A DNA stretch of 64,000 bases, from NCBI GenBank assembly GCA_031289055.1, contig JAITQE010000025.1, positions 1 through 64,000 on the forward strand, given 5' to 3'. Below are positions 28,314 to 37,422 of the stretch, one piece after another; positions within the stretch are counted from its first letter, which is position 1, and each line of letters opens with the position of its first letter. The notes beneath the pieces are model-generated. The model saw only the letters and a list, made by a program, of their open reading frames with translations. It searched no databases and was not told the origin of the DNA. Source of the DNA: Candidatus Endomicrobiellum porotermitis. Its GTDB lineage: Bacteria > Elusimicrobiota > Endomicrobiia > Endomicrobiales > Endomicrobiaceae. The position numbers and the translations under genes were made by a program.

Positions 28314-29546
28314 ATGCTTAGTTTTAAGAAAAGCGATTTGTATATTGAAAACGTTAAACTTTCAAATATAGCAAAAGAGTATGGAACCAGCACGTACGTT
28401 TATTCAAAACAACGAATTATAGGCAATTTTAAAGCTTATAAAGACGGTTTAGGCGCAAAGGAAGGTCTTATTTGTTTTGCTTGCAAGACAAATTCCAATG
28501 GAGCGATTTTAAAAATTCTTGCAGGACTTGGCGCCGGAGCGGATACTGTTTCGGGCGGTGAAATTTACAGATGTTTAAAAGCCGGCTTTGAATCTTCAAA
28601 GATAGTATATGCGGGAGTTGGTAAGACTGCTGAAGAAATAGAGTACGCGTTGAAGAATAAGATTTTTATGTTTAATGTTGAGTCTTTTGAAGAGCTTGAC
28701 GGTATAGATAAAATAGCAGGGAAGTTAAAAACAAAGGCGAACATTGCTTTTAGAATAAATCCTTATGTAAATCCCGATACTCACTCTTACATAGTTACAG
28801 GCAAAAAAGGAACAAAATTCGGAATACCTTACGAAGACGCTATAAATGCATATTTAACAGCCAAGAAAAAGAAAAATATAAACGTTATGGGCATACATAC
28901 CCACATAGGTTCGCAAATTTTGGAGACTGCTCCATTTAAGATTGCCGCTCAAAAAATAAAAAAGATTGTTGACGAAGTTGAAAAGAACGGTATACGTATA
29001 AGTTACATAGATTGCGGCGGCGGTCTTGGTATTAAGTATGAATGGGAAAAAGTTCCTTCTCCAAAACAGCTTATGTCTAAAATTTTTCCTGTTTTTGATA
29101 AAGATAAAAAATTTATATTTGAACCGGGTCGTTCAATAATTGGCGACGCGGGACATCTCTTAGCAAAAGTTTTGTACAGAAAAATGTCGGGCGGAAAAAG
29201 TTTTCTCGTAACCGACGCTGGGATGAACGATTTAATCAGACCGACTTTGTACGACGCTTATCATCAGATCATTCCAGTCAAAAAGACTAAAGCGAAAAAA
29301 GTTAAATCCGACGTGGTTGGGCCTATATGCGAAAGCGGCGATTTTATTGGTAGAGACAGAATGCTGCCGATAATCGAGCGAGGCGAATATTTGTTGATTG
29401 TATGCGCTGGAGCTTACGGAGCGACCATGTCTTCGGAGTACAATTCAAGACCGTTAATTGCCGAAGTTCTGGTTGACGATAAAGAAGTAATATTGATAAG
29501 AAAAAGAGCAATCTATAAAGATTTAACATTAAATGAAATCGCATAA
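28314..29546 (+). CDS. lysA: diaminopimelate decarboxylase
   Basis: This PLP enzyme makes lysine from meso-DAP. The 410-aa fold III decarboxylase carries its PLP lysine in ICFACKTNSNGAIL (K58; many homologues read YAxKANxN). Also present are SGGEIYRCLKAG, HIGSQI, CGGGLGIKYE, EPGRSIIGDAG and the active-site CESGDF. It is first in an operon with dapF, dapA, dapB and dapL. Together they cover everything from aspartate semialdehyde to lysine. Confidence 0.96.
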   Translation: MLSFKKSDLYIENVKLSNIAKEYGTSTYVYSKQRIIGNFKAYKDGLGAKEGLICFACKTNSNGAILKILAGLGAGADTVSGGEIYRCLKAGFESSKIVYAGVGKTAEEIEYALKNKIFMFNVESFEELDGIDKIAGKLKTKANIAFRINPYVNPDTHSYIVTGKKGTKFGIPYEDAINAYLTAKKKKNINVMGIHTHIGSQILETAPFKIAAQKIKKIVDEVEKNGIRISYIDCGGGLGIKYEWEKVPSPKQLMSKIFPVFDKDKKFIFEPGRSIIGDAGHLLAKVLYRKMSGGKSFLVTDAGMNDLIRPTLYDAYHQIIPVKKTKAKKVKSDVVGPICESGDFIGRDRMLPIIERGEYLLIVCAGAYGATMSSEYNSRPLIAEVLVDDKEVILIRKRAIYKDLTLNEIA

Positions 29547-29558
29547 ATGAGAGATATG

Positions 29559-30371
29559 ATGGAAATAAAATTTTCAAAACTTACGGCTGCAGGCAATGAC
29601 TTTGTTTTGATAGATAACAGAACAAATATTGTGCCTGAAAGCGGTTATCAAACTTTGGCAAAAAAACTTTGCGACAGAAAGTACTCAATAGGAGGAGACG
29701 GTTTGATTTTGCTGGAAAAGAGTTCTTGTAAAGATTTTAAAATGAAATATTTCAATTCCGACGGTTCCCATGCTTCTATGTGCGGAAACGGCGGAAGGTC
29801 CGTTGCAAAATTTGCTTATGATTTAGGCGTCGCAGATTCAAAAATGGTTTTTGAAACAGATGCGGGAATCATAAACGCGGAGATTTTATCCGAAAATAGG
29901 GTTAAGCTTGATTTATATGATCCCAAAGATTTAAAGAGAGACATAAAAATTGAAACAAGCGATCGTTTTTTTGACATAGATTTTATAAATACGGGCGTTC
30001 CTCACGCTGTAATATTTGTTGACGATATAGAAAAAATTGACGTATTTAAGTACGGAAGGCAGATAAGATACCATAAAACTTTTGCTCCTTATGGCACAAA
30101 TGTGAACTTTGCGCAAGTTGCGAAAGACAATACTCTTTTTGCGCGTACGTATGAAAGAGGCGTTGAAGATGAAACTTTGGCTTGCGGAACGGGCATAACC
30201 GCTTCGGGAGTCATTTCAGTATTGAAAGGATTTGTAAAATCTCCAGTCAATGTTATCGCAAACGGCGGCGATAAATTGTCGGTTTCCATGATGGTTGAGA
30301 ATGATAAAATAAGCAACGTAGTTCTTGAAGGTCCGGCTATTATTTCTTTTAAAGGTATAGTTAAAGTCTAA
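29559..30371 (+). CDS. dapF: diaminopimelate epimerase
   Basis: The enzyme epimerises LL-DAP to meso-DAP, the form used for peptidoglycan and lysine. The start chosen is ATG at 29559, because GAGAG at 29549-29553 is correctly spaced and the product then begins MEIKFSKLTAAGNDFVLID as in the family. ATG at 29547, directly after lysA, is an alternative. The two catalytic cysteines are in MCGNGGRSVAKFA and LACGTGITASG. About 270 aa, normal length. Confidence 0.95.
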   Translation: MEIKFSKLTAAGNDFVLIDNRTNIVPESGYQTLAKKLCDRKYSIGGDGLILLEKSSCKDFKMKYFNSDGSHASMCGNGGRSVAKFAYDLGVADSKMVFETDAGIINAEILSENRVKLDLYDPKDLKRDIKIETSDRFFDIDFINTGVPHAVIFVDDIEKIDVFKYGRQIRYHKTFAPYGTNVNFAQVAKDNTLFARTYERGVEDETLACGTGITASGVISVLKGFVKSPVNVIANGGDKLSVSMMVENDKISNVVLEGPAIISFKGIVKV

Positions 30372-30416
30372 CTTAATTATTCGGTTTACGCGTAAGAGTT
30401 TTGGGGAGGATGATTT

Positions 30417-31292
30417 ATGTTTTCGGGAGTGTACACAGCGCTAATAACGCCTTTCAAAAAAGGGAAAATTGATTTTGACGCTTTAGGCAAGCTGATTGAG
30501 AATCAATATAAAGCCGGAATTGACGGTATTGTTCCGTGCGGGACGACAGGCGAATCTCCTACCTTGTCGTACGAAGAACACGAACAGGTTATAGAGTTTT
30601 GCGTCAAACAAGCAAAAGGCAAGATGAAGATTCTTGCCGGGACAGGCTCCAATTCTACGGCTGAAGCCATACGGTTTACTCAATTTGCAAAAAAAGTCGG
30701 CTGTGACGGAGCTTTGATGGTTGCTCCGTATTACAACAAACCTACCCAGAAAGGCTTGTATTTGCATTTCAAGAAAGTTGCAGATACGGTTGATATTCCT
30801 ATTGTTTTTTACAATATTACAGGAAGAGCTTCCGTCAATATAGAGCCTGCAACTATAGCCAAACTTTGCGCCGATTGTAAAAATATCGTCGGTGTAAAGG
30901 AAGCTTCGGGATCTTTGTCCCAGATGACCGTTGTAAAGGCTTTAGCGCCAAATATTGAGCTTCTTTCAGGCGATGACGCTCTTACGCTTCCAGTTCTTTC
31001 AATAGGCGGGATAGGCGTAATTTCAGTTTTATCTAATCTTCTTCCTTTGGAAACGTCGTCTCTTATAAAAGCTTTTGAAAAAGGAAATATTGAAGAAGCT
31101 AAAAAGATACATTACAAGCTTTTGCCTTTAGTTAACGCTTTGTTTATGGAGACAAATCCCATACCTGTAAAAACAGCTGCGTCTATGCTCGGCATTTGCA
31201 GTTCAGAAATAAGGCTTCCAATGTGCGAAATGGAAGAATTTAACAAGTTGAAATTGGAAAAAATTTTAAAAGATTTTGAATTGTTGAAATAA
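30417..31292 (+). CDS. dapA: 4-hydroxy-tetrahydrodipicolinate synthase
   Basis: This aldolase condenses pyruvate with aspartate semialdehyde, the first committed step of the DAP pathway. The 291-aa product has GIVPCGTTGESPTLSYEEH, the tyrosine region VAPYYNKPTQKGLYLHF and the Schiff-base lysine in NIVGVKEASGSL. The start has a strong GGGGAGG Shine-Dalgarno. dapB follows after 12 nt. Confidence 0.97.
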   Translation: MFSGVYTALITPFKKGKIDFDALGKLIENQYKAGIDGIVPCGTTGESPTLSYEEHEQVIEFCVKQAKGKMKILAGTGSNSTAEAIRFTQFAKKVGCDGALMVAPYYNKPTQKGLYLHFKKVADTVDIPIVFYNITGRASVNIEPATIAKLCADCKNIVGVKEASGSLSQMTVVKALAPNIELLSGDDALTLPVLSIGGIGVISVLSNLLPLETSSLIKAFEKGNIEEAKKIHYKLLPLVNALFMETNPIPVKTAASMLGICSSEIRLPMCEMEEFNKLKLEKILKDFELLK

Positions 31293-31304
31293 TTGAGGTT
31301 TTAT

Positions 31305-32078
31305 ATGAAATTAGCAATTTGCGGCGCGGCGGGAAGAATGGGGCGGGCTATAATCGCCATAGCTAAAGAGGACTCGGAAATTCAAATATCAGGAGCTTTG
31401 GAATATGAAGGCAGTAAAGCTATCGGCGCGGGAAGTCCCATAATATCTTCTGACAATGATTTGGAAAATATTTTAAAGAACACCGACGCGTTGATAGATT
31501 TTACAAATCCTGAGAGCGCGTTAAAAAATTTGGAGCTAGCTGTAAAACAAAAAGTCCCGACAGCTATCGGCACAACGGGATTCTCCGAAGAACAGAAAAT
31601 GAAAATCGCAGAAGCAGCAAGAATTATTCCGATAGTTTTTTCGCCCAATATGTCAGTAGGCGTAAATATTTTGTTCAAGCTTGTTGAAGAAGCTGCAAAA
31701 AAAATGTCCGATTATGATATAGAAATAGTTGAATTTCACCACAATAAAAAGAAAGATTCTCCTTCGGGAACGGCAGCAAAGCTTGCGGAAGTCGCCGCGT
31801 CTTCAGTCGGCAGAGATATAAACGAGGTCGGCGTGTACGGCAGACGCTGCGCCTTTTCCGCAAGAAAAAAAGACGAGATAGGCGTGCTTTCAGTTAGAGC
31901 CGGAGATATTGTCGGCGATCATACTGTTTATTTTGCTGGTCCCGGAGAAAGAATAGAATTGACTCACAGAGCGCACTCCAGAGATACTTTTGCCGCAGGC
32001 GCGGTTAGGGCTGCAAAATGGGTTGTCGGTAAAAAACCGGGACTCTACGATATGTCTGACGTGTTGTCGTTGAAATAA
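31305..32078 (+). CDS. dapB: 4-hydroxy-tetrahydrodipicolinate reductase
   Basis: The NAD(P)H-dependent reductase makes tetrahydrodipicolinate. The start chosen is ATG at 31305 (MKLAICGAAGRMGR), with TTGAGG upstream. A TTG at 31293 would add four residues before the Rossmann strand. The 257-aa protein has the dinucleotide loop GAAGRMG, GTTGFSEEQ and the catalytic motif EFHHNKKKDSPSGTA. The product feeds DapL, encoded next. Confidence 0.96.
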   Translation: MKLAICGAAGRMGRAIIAIAKEDSEIQISGALEYEGSKAIGAGSPIISSDNDLENILKNTDALIDFTNPESALKNLELAVKQKVPTAIGTTGFSEEQKMKIAEAARIIPIVFSPNMSVGVNILFKLVEEAAKKMSDYDIEIVEFHHNKKKDSPSGTAAKLAEVAASSVGRDINEVGVYGRRCAFSARKKDEIGVLSVRAGDIVGDHTVYFAGPGERIELTHRAHSRDTFAAGAVRAAKWVVGKKPGLYDMSDVLSLK

Positions 32079-32204
32079 ATTTTAAGCTCAAAAATTGAAA
32101 TCTTTCCGCTTTGTTATTGTATTGTCATATGCATGGATTGTTAGACTGTAATTATAGTTGTGTTTTGTCGTTAATTTTTAATGCAAATTTGGAGAATTAA
32201 AGAA

Positions 32205-33371
32205 ATGGAAATTCGTTACAATGAAAAATTAAAAAAACTTCCTCCGTACCTTTTTATTGAGATAGACAGAAAAAAAAAAGAGGCTATGGACAGAGGCGCC
32301 GATATAATATCTTTAGGAGTTGGCGATCCAGATATGCCTACTCCCGAACATATAATAAAATCTATGCAGGAAGCTGTCGCAAAGCCGGCTAATCATCAAT
32401 ATCCTTTCGGAGCAGGGTCGCTTTCCTACAGGAAAGCCGTTGCGGATTGGTACAAAAATAGGTTTAACGTTGACTTGAATACTGATGAAATTTGCGCTCT
32501 TATTGGCTCAAAAGAAGGCGTAGGACACATTCATTTGGGGTTTGTAAATCCCGGCGACGTTGTTTTAATTCCCGAACCCGGGTATCCAGTATATAACACT
32601 GGCGCAATTTTTACCGACGGCGTTCCATACTTCATGCCTTTGCTTGAGAAAAACGGCTTTTTGCCAGATTTAGACGCGATACCTGAAGATATTGCCAAAA
32701 AGGCAAAGTTGATTTTTGTAAATTATCCCAACAATCCTACGGCGGCTGTCGCCCCAAAAGAATTTTATATAAAACTTATAGAGTTTGCTAAAAAGAATAA
32801 TATAATTGTTGCCGCTGATGCGGCCTATTCTGAGATCTATTATGATGAAAACGACAAACCTTCAAGTTTCCTTAAGTTCCCCGGCGCTAAAGAAGTCGGC
32901 GTGGAGTTTCATTCGCTTTCAAAAACCTACAATATGACTGGTTGGCGCATAGGTTGGGTATGCGGAAATAAAAACATTGTGGCAGGTATTGCTAAAGTTA
33001 AAGATAATTACGATTCCGGAGTTTTTCAAGCTGTTCAGGAAGCTGCTGTTACGGCATTGTCGTCTTCGCAAAGATGCGTTGAGGATGCGAGAAAAATATA
33101 TAAAGAACGCAGAGGCGCATTGGTTGAAGGTTTAAAAAAGCTCGGTTGGGAAGTAAACTTGCCTAAAGCTTCGTTTTATGTTTGGGCGAAGGTTCCTAAA
33201 GGATATACTTCTTCCCAAGCCGTCTCAAAACTTCTTGACGATGCGGCTATTGTTTGCACTCCCGGCAACGGCATGGGAAAAAGCGGAGAGGGTTATGTAC
33301 GGTTTGCCCTTACTGTTGGTGTGCCAAGAATTAAAGAAGCTTTGGAACGTATAAGCAAAATTGAGTGGTAA
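32205..33371 (+). CDS. dapL: LL-diaminopimelate aminotransferase
   Basis: This PLP aminotransferase converts tetrahydrodipicolinate directly to LL-DAP, bypassing DapC/D/E. The start chosen is ATG at 32205 (MEIRYNEKLKKLPPYLFIEID); 32181 gives an odd 8-residue extension. The 388-aa product has ISLGVGDPDMPTP, NYPNNPTAAVA and SLSKTYNMTGWRIGW with the PLP lysine. Its position directly after dapB in a lysA-dapF-dapA-dapB run supports DapL over a generic fold I aminotransferase. The 126-bp leader holds no clear riboswitch. Confidence 0.92.
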   Translation: MEIRYNEKLKKLPPYLFIEIDRKKKEAMDRGADIISLGVGDPDMPTPEHIIKSMQEAVAKPANHQYPFGAGSLSYRKAVADWYKNRFNVDLNTDEICALIGSKEGVGHIHLGFVNPGDVVLIPEPGYPVYNTGAIFTDGVPYFMPLLEKNGFLPDLDAIPEDIAKKAKLIFVNYPNNPTAAVAPKEFYIKLIEFAKKNNIIVAADAAYSEIYYDENDKPSSFLKFPGAKEVGVEFHSLSKTYNMTGWRIGWVCGNKNIVAGIAKVKDNYDSGVFQAVQEAAVTALSSSQRCVEDARKIYKERRGALVEGLKKLGWEVNLPKASFYVWAKVPKGYTSSQAVSKLLDDAAIVCTPGNGMGKSGEGYVRFALTVGVPRIKEALERISKIEW

Positions 33372-33429
33372 AATTTTTGTTAGATCTGAAAAACGCGCGT
33401 TTTCTCTCTTTTCATGAGGCGAGAATTTT

Positions 33430-33605
33430 TTCTTATTGCCGGATGGTATCCAACATCCAAAGAACACGATTTATCAGATCGGTTACGCTCCTCCGTAATA
33501 TTTACAACTAAAACATTATTATCGCTGTCGGGGGTCAGATATAATGAGGTATAAATGCTCTCCGCCCGAATCGTCATTGCACCAGAAAGACTCGCCTTTC
33601 ATCAT
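33430..33605 (-). pseudogene. remnant of a small cytosolic protein, frameshifted
   Basis: On the minus strand, GESFWCNDDSGGEHLYLIISDP (33605 to about 33535) continues one frame away as DSDNNVLVVNITEERNRSDK and SCSLDVGYHPAIRKNS, down to about 33430. The junction is the C5 run at about 33530-33536, consistent with a single-base slip. The pattern (hydrophobic ISDP, VxVNxT, SCxLxxGxHPxI) looks like a conserved small protein, but I cannot name the family. It lies directly beside the IS3 remnant. Confidence 0.5.
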
Positions 33606-33629
33606 AATTGCTATTAAGACCGCGCGCAT

Positions 33630-33783
33630 GCGCATGGCAACGCTTCGCCCAAAATTTCTTATTATCGCTTTTACCGCCTCGCGCTTGGCTTCGGGCGTTA
33701 GAGCTTATGTTTATATCTAACGCTCGCTCGGCTACGATACGCTTTAATCTACGGTTTTCTTCTTCAAGATCCCTAAAAATGCT
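33630..33783 (-). mobile_element. IS3-family transposase remnant (orfA end / orfB start)
   Basis: On the minus strand, RDLEEENRRLKRIVAERALDINI (about 33783-33712) matches the leucine-zipper end of IS3-family OrfA. It is followed after a frame change by AKREAVKAIIRNFGRSVAMRMRAV (about 33693-33622), resembling the start of OrfB. No DDE domain or terminal inverted repeats remain. This is a short fossil of an insertion. With the small-protein remnant it fills the 447-bp gap between dapL and queF, which otherwise has no gene. Confidence 0.5.
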
Positions 33784-33818
33784 AGAATATCAGACGTATA
33801 GAATCTTTAGGAGAGATA

Positions 33819-34196
33819 ATGAAAAGTAAAATGCCTATTTTTGATAGAGTTATGCCGAATTTGCTTGAAACAATGCCGTATCAGTATGTAGGAAAGGATA
33901 TAAACGTTTGCATTGAAACTGAAGAATTTACATGTCTCTGTCCTTGGACAGGTCTTCCGGATTTTGCGTATATAGCTATCAATTATGCTCCAGAAAAAAA
34001 TGTTGTTGAGCTTAAGTCGTTAAAAATGTACTTACAAAGTTATAGAATGGTTGGCATGGTGCATGAAAGCGTGGTAAACGGCATATTGGGAGATTTGGTT
34101 AAAGTTATTAAGCCTAAAGAGATGTCTATAGATATTGAATTTGGAATTCGCGGCGGAATAACGACGACTGTCAGCGCTCAATATTTTAAGAAATAG
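33819..34196 (+). CDS. queF: preQ0 reductase (7-cyano-7-deazaguanine reductase), short type
   Basis: This NADPH-dependent enzyme reduces preQ0 to preQ1 in queuosine synthesis. The 125-aa length and single T-fold domain fit the unimodal (Bacillus-like) QueF rather than GTP cyclohydrolase I. The catalytic cysteine is in CPWTGLPDFA (C41), and the QueF signature ELKSLKMYLQSYR follows, then HESVVNGILGDL. AGGAGAG precedes the start. No queC, queD or queE is in the window, and I saw no preQ1 riboswitch upstream. It is followed by the cell-wall cluster. Confidence 0.93.
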   Translation: MKSKMPIFDRVMPNLLETMPYQYVGKDINVCIETEEFTCLCPWTGLPDFAYIAINYAPEKNVVELKSLKMYLQSYRMVGMVHESVVNGILGDLVKVIKPKEMSIDIEFGIRGGITTTVSAQYFKK

Positions 34197-34216
34197 TTTT
34201 ATCCCGGAGAGAAATA

Positions 34217-35569
34217 ATGTTTCGGAAAGATCAAAACGTACATTTTGTCGGAATAGGCGGATCCGGAATGTCTGGTATTGCGGAAGTTTTGATAAATCTT
34301 GGACATAAGGTGTCAGGTTCCGATTTAAAAAAGACCGACATTACAGAGCGCTTAAAATCAATAGGAGCAATAATTTGCATAGGTCATAACGCTAAGAATA
34401 TAAAAGACGCAAGCGTTGTGGTAACGTCTACAGCTGTTAGTAAAAATAATCCTGAAGTCGTTGCGGCATTAAAGAAAAAAATACCTGTCATTCCGCGTAT
34501 AGAAATGCTTGCTGAGCTTGCGAGATTAAAATATGTTATAACTATAGCGGGAACGCACGGAAAAACTACTACAACTTCCCTTACTTCTCTTGTTTTGGAT
34601 GAGGGAGGTTTTGATCCTACTATAGTCATAGGCGGAAGACTTAAAAATCTTAAGACCAGTGCTAGGCTAGGCAAAGGCGATTTTATAGTTGCAGAAGCCG
34701 ACGAGTCTGACGGTTCGTTTTTAAAACTTTCCCCAGCTATTACTGTTATAACAAACATAGACAATGATCATTTGGATTATTATGGCAATATGGAAAATCT
34801 TAAAGATGCATTTGTAAAACATATAAATTCAGTGCCTTTTTACGGCGCAGCCGTTATTTGCTCAGATAATGAAGTTGTAAGAGAAGTAATTCCGAAGATT
34901 ACGAGAAAATATGTCGCTTATGGATTTACAGGAAAACCTGATATAAAGGCTTTGAATATAAAGGCTCAAAAAGAATGCACAAGTTTTGACGTCGTATATA
35001 AAGACAAAAAGATAGGAAATGTTTGTATTAAAATTCCAGGAAGACACAATATTCTAAATTCGCTTGCGGCTATAGGAGTAGGTTTGTGGCTTGATATGCC
35101 TTTCGGCTTGATAGCTAAAGCAATCAATAAGTTTGACGGCGTCGGTAGACGTTTAGAAATAAAAGGCGAAAAAAATGGAATTATGGTGATAGATGATTAC
35201 GGACACCATCCTACAGAAGTCGCGATTGCCATAAAGGCTGTGAAAGGTTTTTGGCCTAAACGCCGGCTTGTCGTTTTGTTTCAACCTCATAGGTATACGA
35301 GGACTCAAAATTTATTTGAAGAATTTGGGAAAAGTTTTTCAGACGCCAATATCGTGAAAGTATTAGATATTTATCCTGCAGGCGAGAAACCTATAAAAGG
35401 CGTAAGTTCTGATTTAATACTTAAAAGTCTTAAAAAAAATAAAAGCAATGCCGAGCGTTTCTCAGATTTAAAAACTTTTTTATCAATGTTGTCGGATGGC
35501 GATATAGTTTTGACTTTAGGAGCCGGAGACGTGTGGAAAAAAGGCGAAGAGTTGCTGAAGATTATCTAG
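34217..35569 (+). CDS. murC: UDP-N-acetylmuramate--L-alanine ligase
   Basis: This cytosolic Mur ligase adds the first amino acid of the peptidoglycan stem. The 450-aa product has the N-terminal loop VGIGGSGMSGIAEVLINLGH, the ATP loop AGTHGKTTTTS (residues 111-121), EADESDGSFL, DDYGHHPTEV and FQPHRYTRT. It begins the murC-murB-ddl-ftsQ-ftsA-ftsZ cluster, with a GGAG site before the start. Confidence 0.97.
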   Translation: MFRKDQNVHFVGIGGSGMSGIAEVLINLGHKVSGSDLKKTDITERLKSIGAIICIGHNAKNIKDASVVVTSTAVSKNNPEVVAALKKKIPVIPRIEMLAELARLKYVITIAGTHGKTTTTSLTSLVLDEGGFDPTIVIGGRLKNLKTSARLGKGDFIVAEADESDGSFLKLSPAITVITNIDNDHLDYYGNMENLKDAFVKHINSVPFYGAAVICSDNEVVREVIPKITRKYVAYGFTGKPDIKALNIKAQKECTSFDVVYKDKKIGNVCIKIPGRHNILNSLAAIGVGLWLDMPFGLIAKAINKFDGVGRRLEIKGEKNGIMVIDDYGHHPTEVAIAIKAVKGFWPKRRLVVLFQPHRYTRTQNLFEEFGKSFSDANIVKVLDIYPAGEKPIKGVSSDLILKSLKKNKSNAERFSDLKTFLSMLSDGDIVLTLGAGDVWKKGEELLKII

Positions 35570-35581
35570 GAACTCAAAAAA

Positions 35582-36466
35582 ATGGACAAAAGCGTTTTAT
35601 CCAAATTAGCGTCCTTGGGCTGTAGCATTTTTAAGGACGAACTTCTTTCAAAGCGCTGTTCTTTTAAAATAGGCGGACCTGCGGATTATTTTATTGAGAT
35701 TTCCAACGAAGAAGCGCTGTCTTTGTTTTTAAAAAACATAGGCAACGATGATTTTTATGTTTTAGGCGGCGGGACGAACGTTCTGTTTTCTGATGGCGGT
35801 TATAGAGGAATTGTCATTTCTTTGACTGGTAAATTTAAAAAAATTGTTGTTAGCGGAGAAGAAATTTTTTGCGGCGGCGGAGCGTTGCTTTCAAATGTTT
35901 TAAATACGGCTGTTAAAAATAATTTAATAGGATTAGAATTTGTTTCAGGCATACCAGGTTCTGTAGGGGGCGCTGTTTGCGGCAACGCGGGTTTGAGAGA
36001 TAAATGGATAGATTCCGTTATAAAGACAATAGGCGTTTACAGAGATGCAAAGAGAGTATTGGTAAAAAGGAAGCAAATTGCTTTTTCTTATAGGAAAAGT
36101 AATCTTGAAAGTAGTATTATTTCAGACGTATGTTTTTCCTTGAAAAAGACTGTAGAAAATGATAGTCTAGCAATGGCGTTTAAAAGTATGCAAAAACGTC
36201 TAAAAACACAGCCTTTAAACTTCCCAACTGCGGGAAGCGTTTTTAAAAACCCCGAAGGTCATAGCGCTGGAAAACTTATCGAAGAAGCCGGACTTAAAGG
36301 CGTCCGCGTCGGCGGGGCGCAAATTTCGGCAATTCACGGAAATTTTATAGTAAACACAGGGATGGCGTCGGCGAAAAACGTTTTGACTTTGATTGGTTTG
36401 ATAGAAGAAAAAATACATAAACGGTTCAATATAAAATTGGAAATGGAAATAAAGATAATAAAATGA
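35582..36466 (+). CDS. murB: UDP-N-acetylenolpyruvoylglucosamine reductase
   Basis: This FAD enzyme makes UDP-MurNAc. The 294-aa protein has the FAD-binding segment LGGGTNVLFSDGGYRGIVI, FVSGIPGSVGGAVCGNAG, YRKSNL and the catalytic-serine region PTAGSVFKNPEGHSAGKLIEEAGLKG. The serine in AGSVFKNP is typical of type II MurB. Its stop overlaps the ddl start as ATGA. Confidence 0.96.
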   Translation: MDKSVLSKLASLGCSIFKDELLSKRCSFKIGGPADYFIEISNEEALSLFLKNIGNDDFYVLGGGTNVLFSDGGYRGIVISLTGKFKKIVVSGEEIFCGGGALLSNVLNTAVKNNLIGLEFVSGIPGSVGGAVCGNAGLRDKWIDSVIKTIGVYRDAKRVLVKRKQIAFSYRKSNLESSIISDVCFSLKKTVENDSLAMAFKSMQKRLKTQPLNFPTAGSVFKNPEGHSAGKLIEEAGLKGVRVGGAQISAIHGNFIVNTGMASAKNVLTLIGLIEEKIHKRFNIKLEMEIKIIK

Positions 36467-37422
36467 ACAGCGGCGATATTTTGACAAAATTAAAGAATAA
36501 GAAAATCGGCGTTTTATACGGCGGACTTTCTTCTGAAAGAGAGATTTCTGTTAAATCTGGGAAAGCTGTTTTGAGCGCGTTGAAAAAATTGAAAGTAATG
36601 GCAGTTGGTATAGACGCAAACAGAGACGTTGCTGAAAAAATAAGAAAAGCAAATATTGACATAGCTTATATAGTTCTGCACGGACATATGGGCGAAGACG
36701 GAACTGTTCAGGGAATGCTTGAGATTATGGGTATTCCTTACGTGGGTTGCGGCGTTTTTGCAAGTTCCGCTTCAATGGATAAAGATATTTCAAAGAAGCT
36801 TTTTAGGTGCAGCGGAATTCCGACTCCCGAGTGGACGGTTATAAAGCGGCTTGAACCTGTTGCAGAGATAAAAAAGTACCCCATTGTCGTAAAGCCTGTT
36901 TCTCAAGGCTCTGCTCTAGGGGTGGCGATAGTAAAAAATGCTACGCAGTTTGCCGTTGCCGCTAAAGAGGCTTTTAAGTATGATAAGGAAATAATGGTAG
37001 AAAAGTTTATTTCTGGAAAAGAAATTACAGTCGGAGTTTTGAATGGAAAATCCTTACCTGTTATAGAGATAGTTCCCAAGGGAGAGTTCTATGACTTTAA
37101 ATCTAAATATCAAAAAGGCGGTTCCGGGCATATTATTCCCGCAAGGATAAGCTGTAAGGCTTATTCCAACGCTCAATATTATGCAGAAAAAATTTTTAAG
37201 GTTTTTAAATGTAAAGCCGTTTGTCGCGCTGATATGATAGTTGATAAGAATAATAAAGTTTGGGTTCTTGAAAATAACACTATTCCCGGCATGACTGCGA
37301 CGTCTCTCCTTCCTGACGCGAGTAAAACTGTTGGTTACGATTTTAAAGATTTAGTTCTAAAAATTATAGAGAGCTCTTTATATGACAATGACGGCAAAAA
37401 AACGCAACCGCTACGTTTATAA
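36463..37422 (+). CDS. ddl: D-alanine--D-alanine ligase
   Basis: This ATP-grasp ligase makes the D-Ala-D-Ala dipeptide; alanine racemase is encoded at 58622. The 319-aa product has GVLYGGLSSEREISVKSG, LHGHMGEDGTVQGMLE, SQGSALGVAIV and ENNTIPGMTATSLLP. The last motif marks D-Ala specificity and metal binding. It overlaps murB by 4 nt and ftsQ by 41 nt. Confidence 0.96.
   Translation: MNSGDILTKLKNKKIGVLYGGLSSEREISVKSGKAVLSALKKLKVMAVGIDANRDVAEKIRKANIDIAYIVLHGHMGEDGTVQGMLEIMGIPYVGCGVFASSASMDKDISKKLFRCSGIPTPEWTVIKRLEPVAEIKKYPIVVKPVSQGSALGVAIVKNATQFAVAAKEAFKYDKEIMVEKFISGKEITVGVLNGKSLPVIEIVPKGEFYDFKSKYQKGGSGHIIPARISCKAYSNAQYYAEKIFKVFKCKAVCRADMIVDKNNKVWVLENNTIPGMTATSLLPDASKTVGYDFKDLVLKIIESSLYDNDGKKTQPLRL

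Noticed and set aside
33784..33818. preQ1 riboswitch upstream of queF
   Set aside because: The space is short and I see no C-rich loop with an A-rich tail pairing as in preQ1-I aptamers.
33608..33829. Plus-strand 73-codon ORF upstream of queF
   Set aside because: It is antisense to the IS3 remnant, has no family resemblance and overlaps the queF start; its low-complexity, Arg/Leu-rich composition is typical of a shadow frame.
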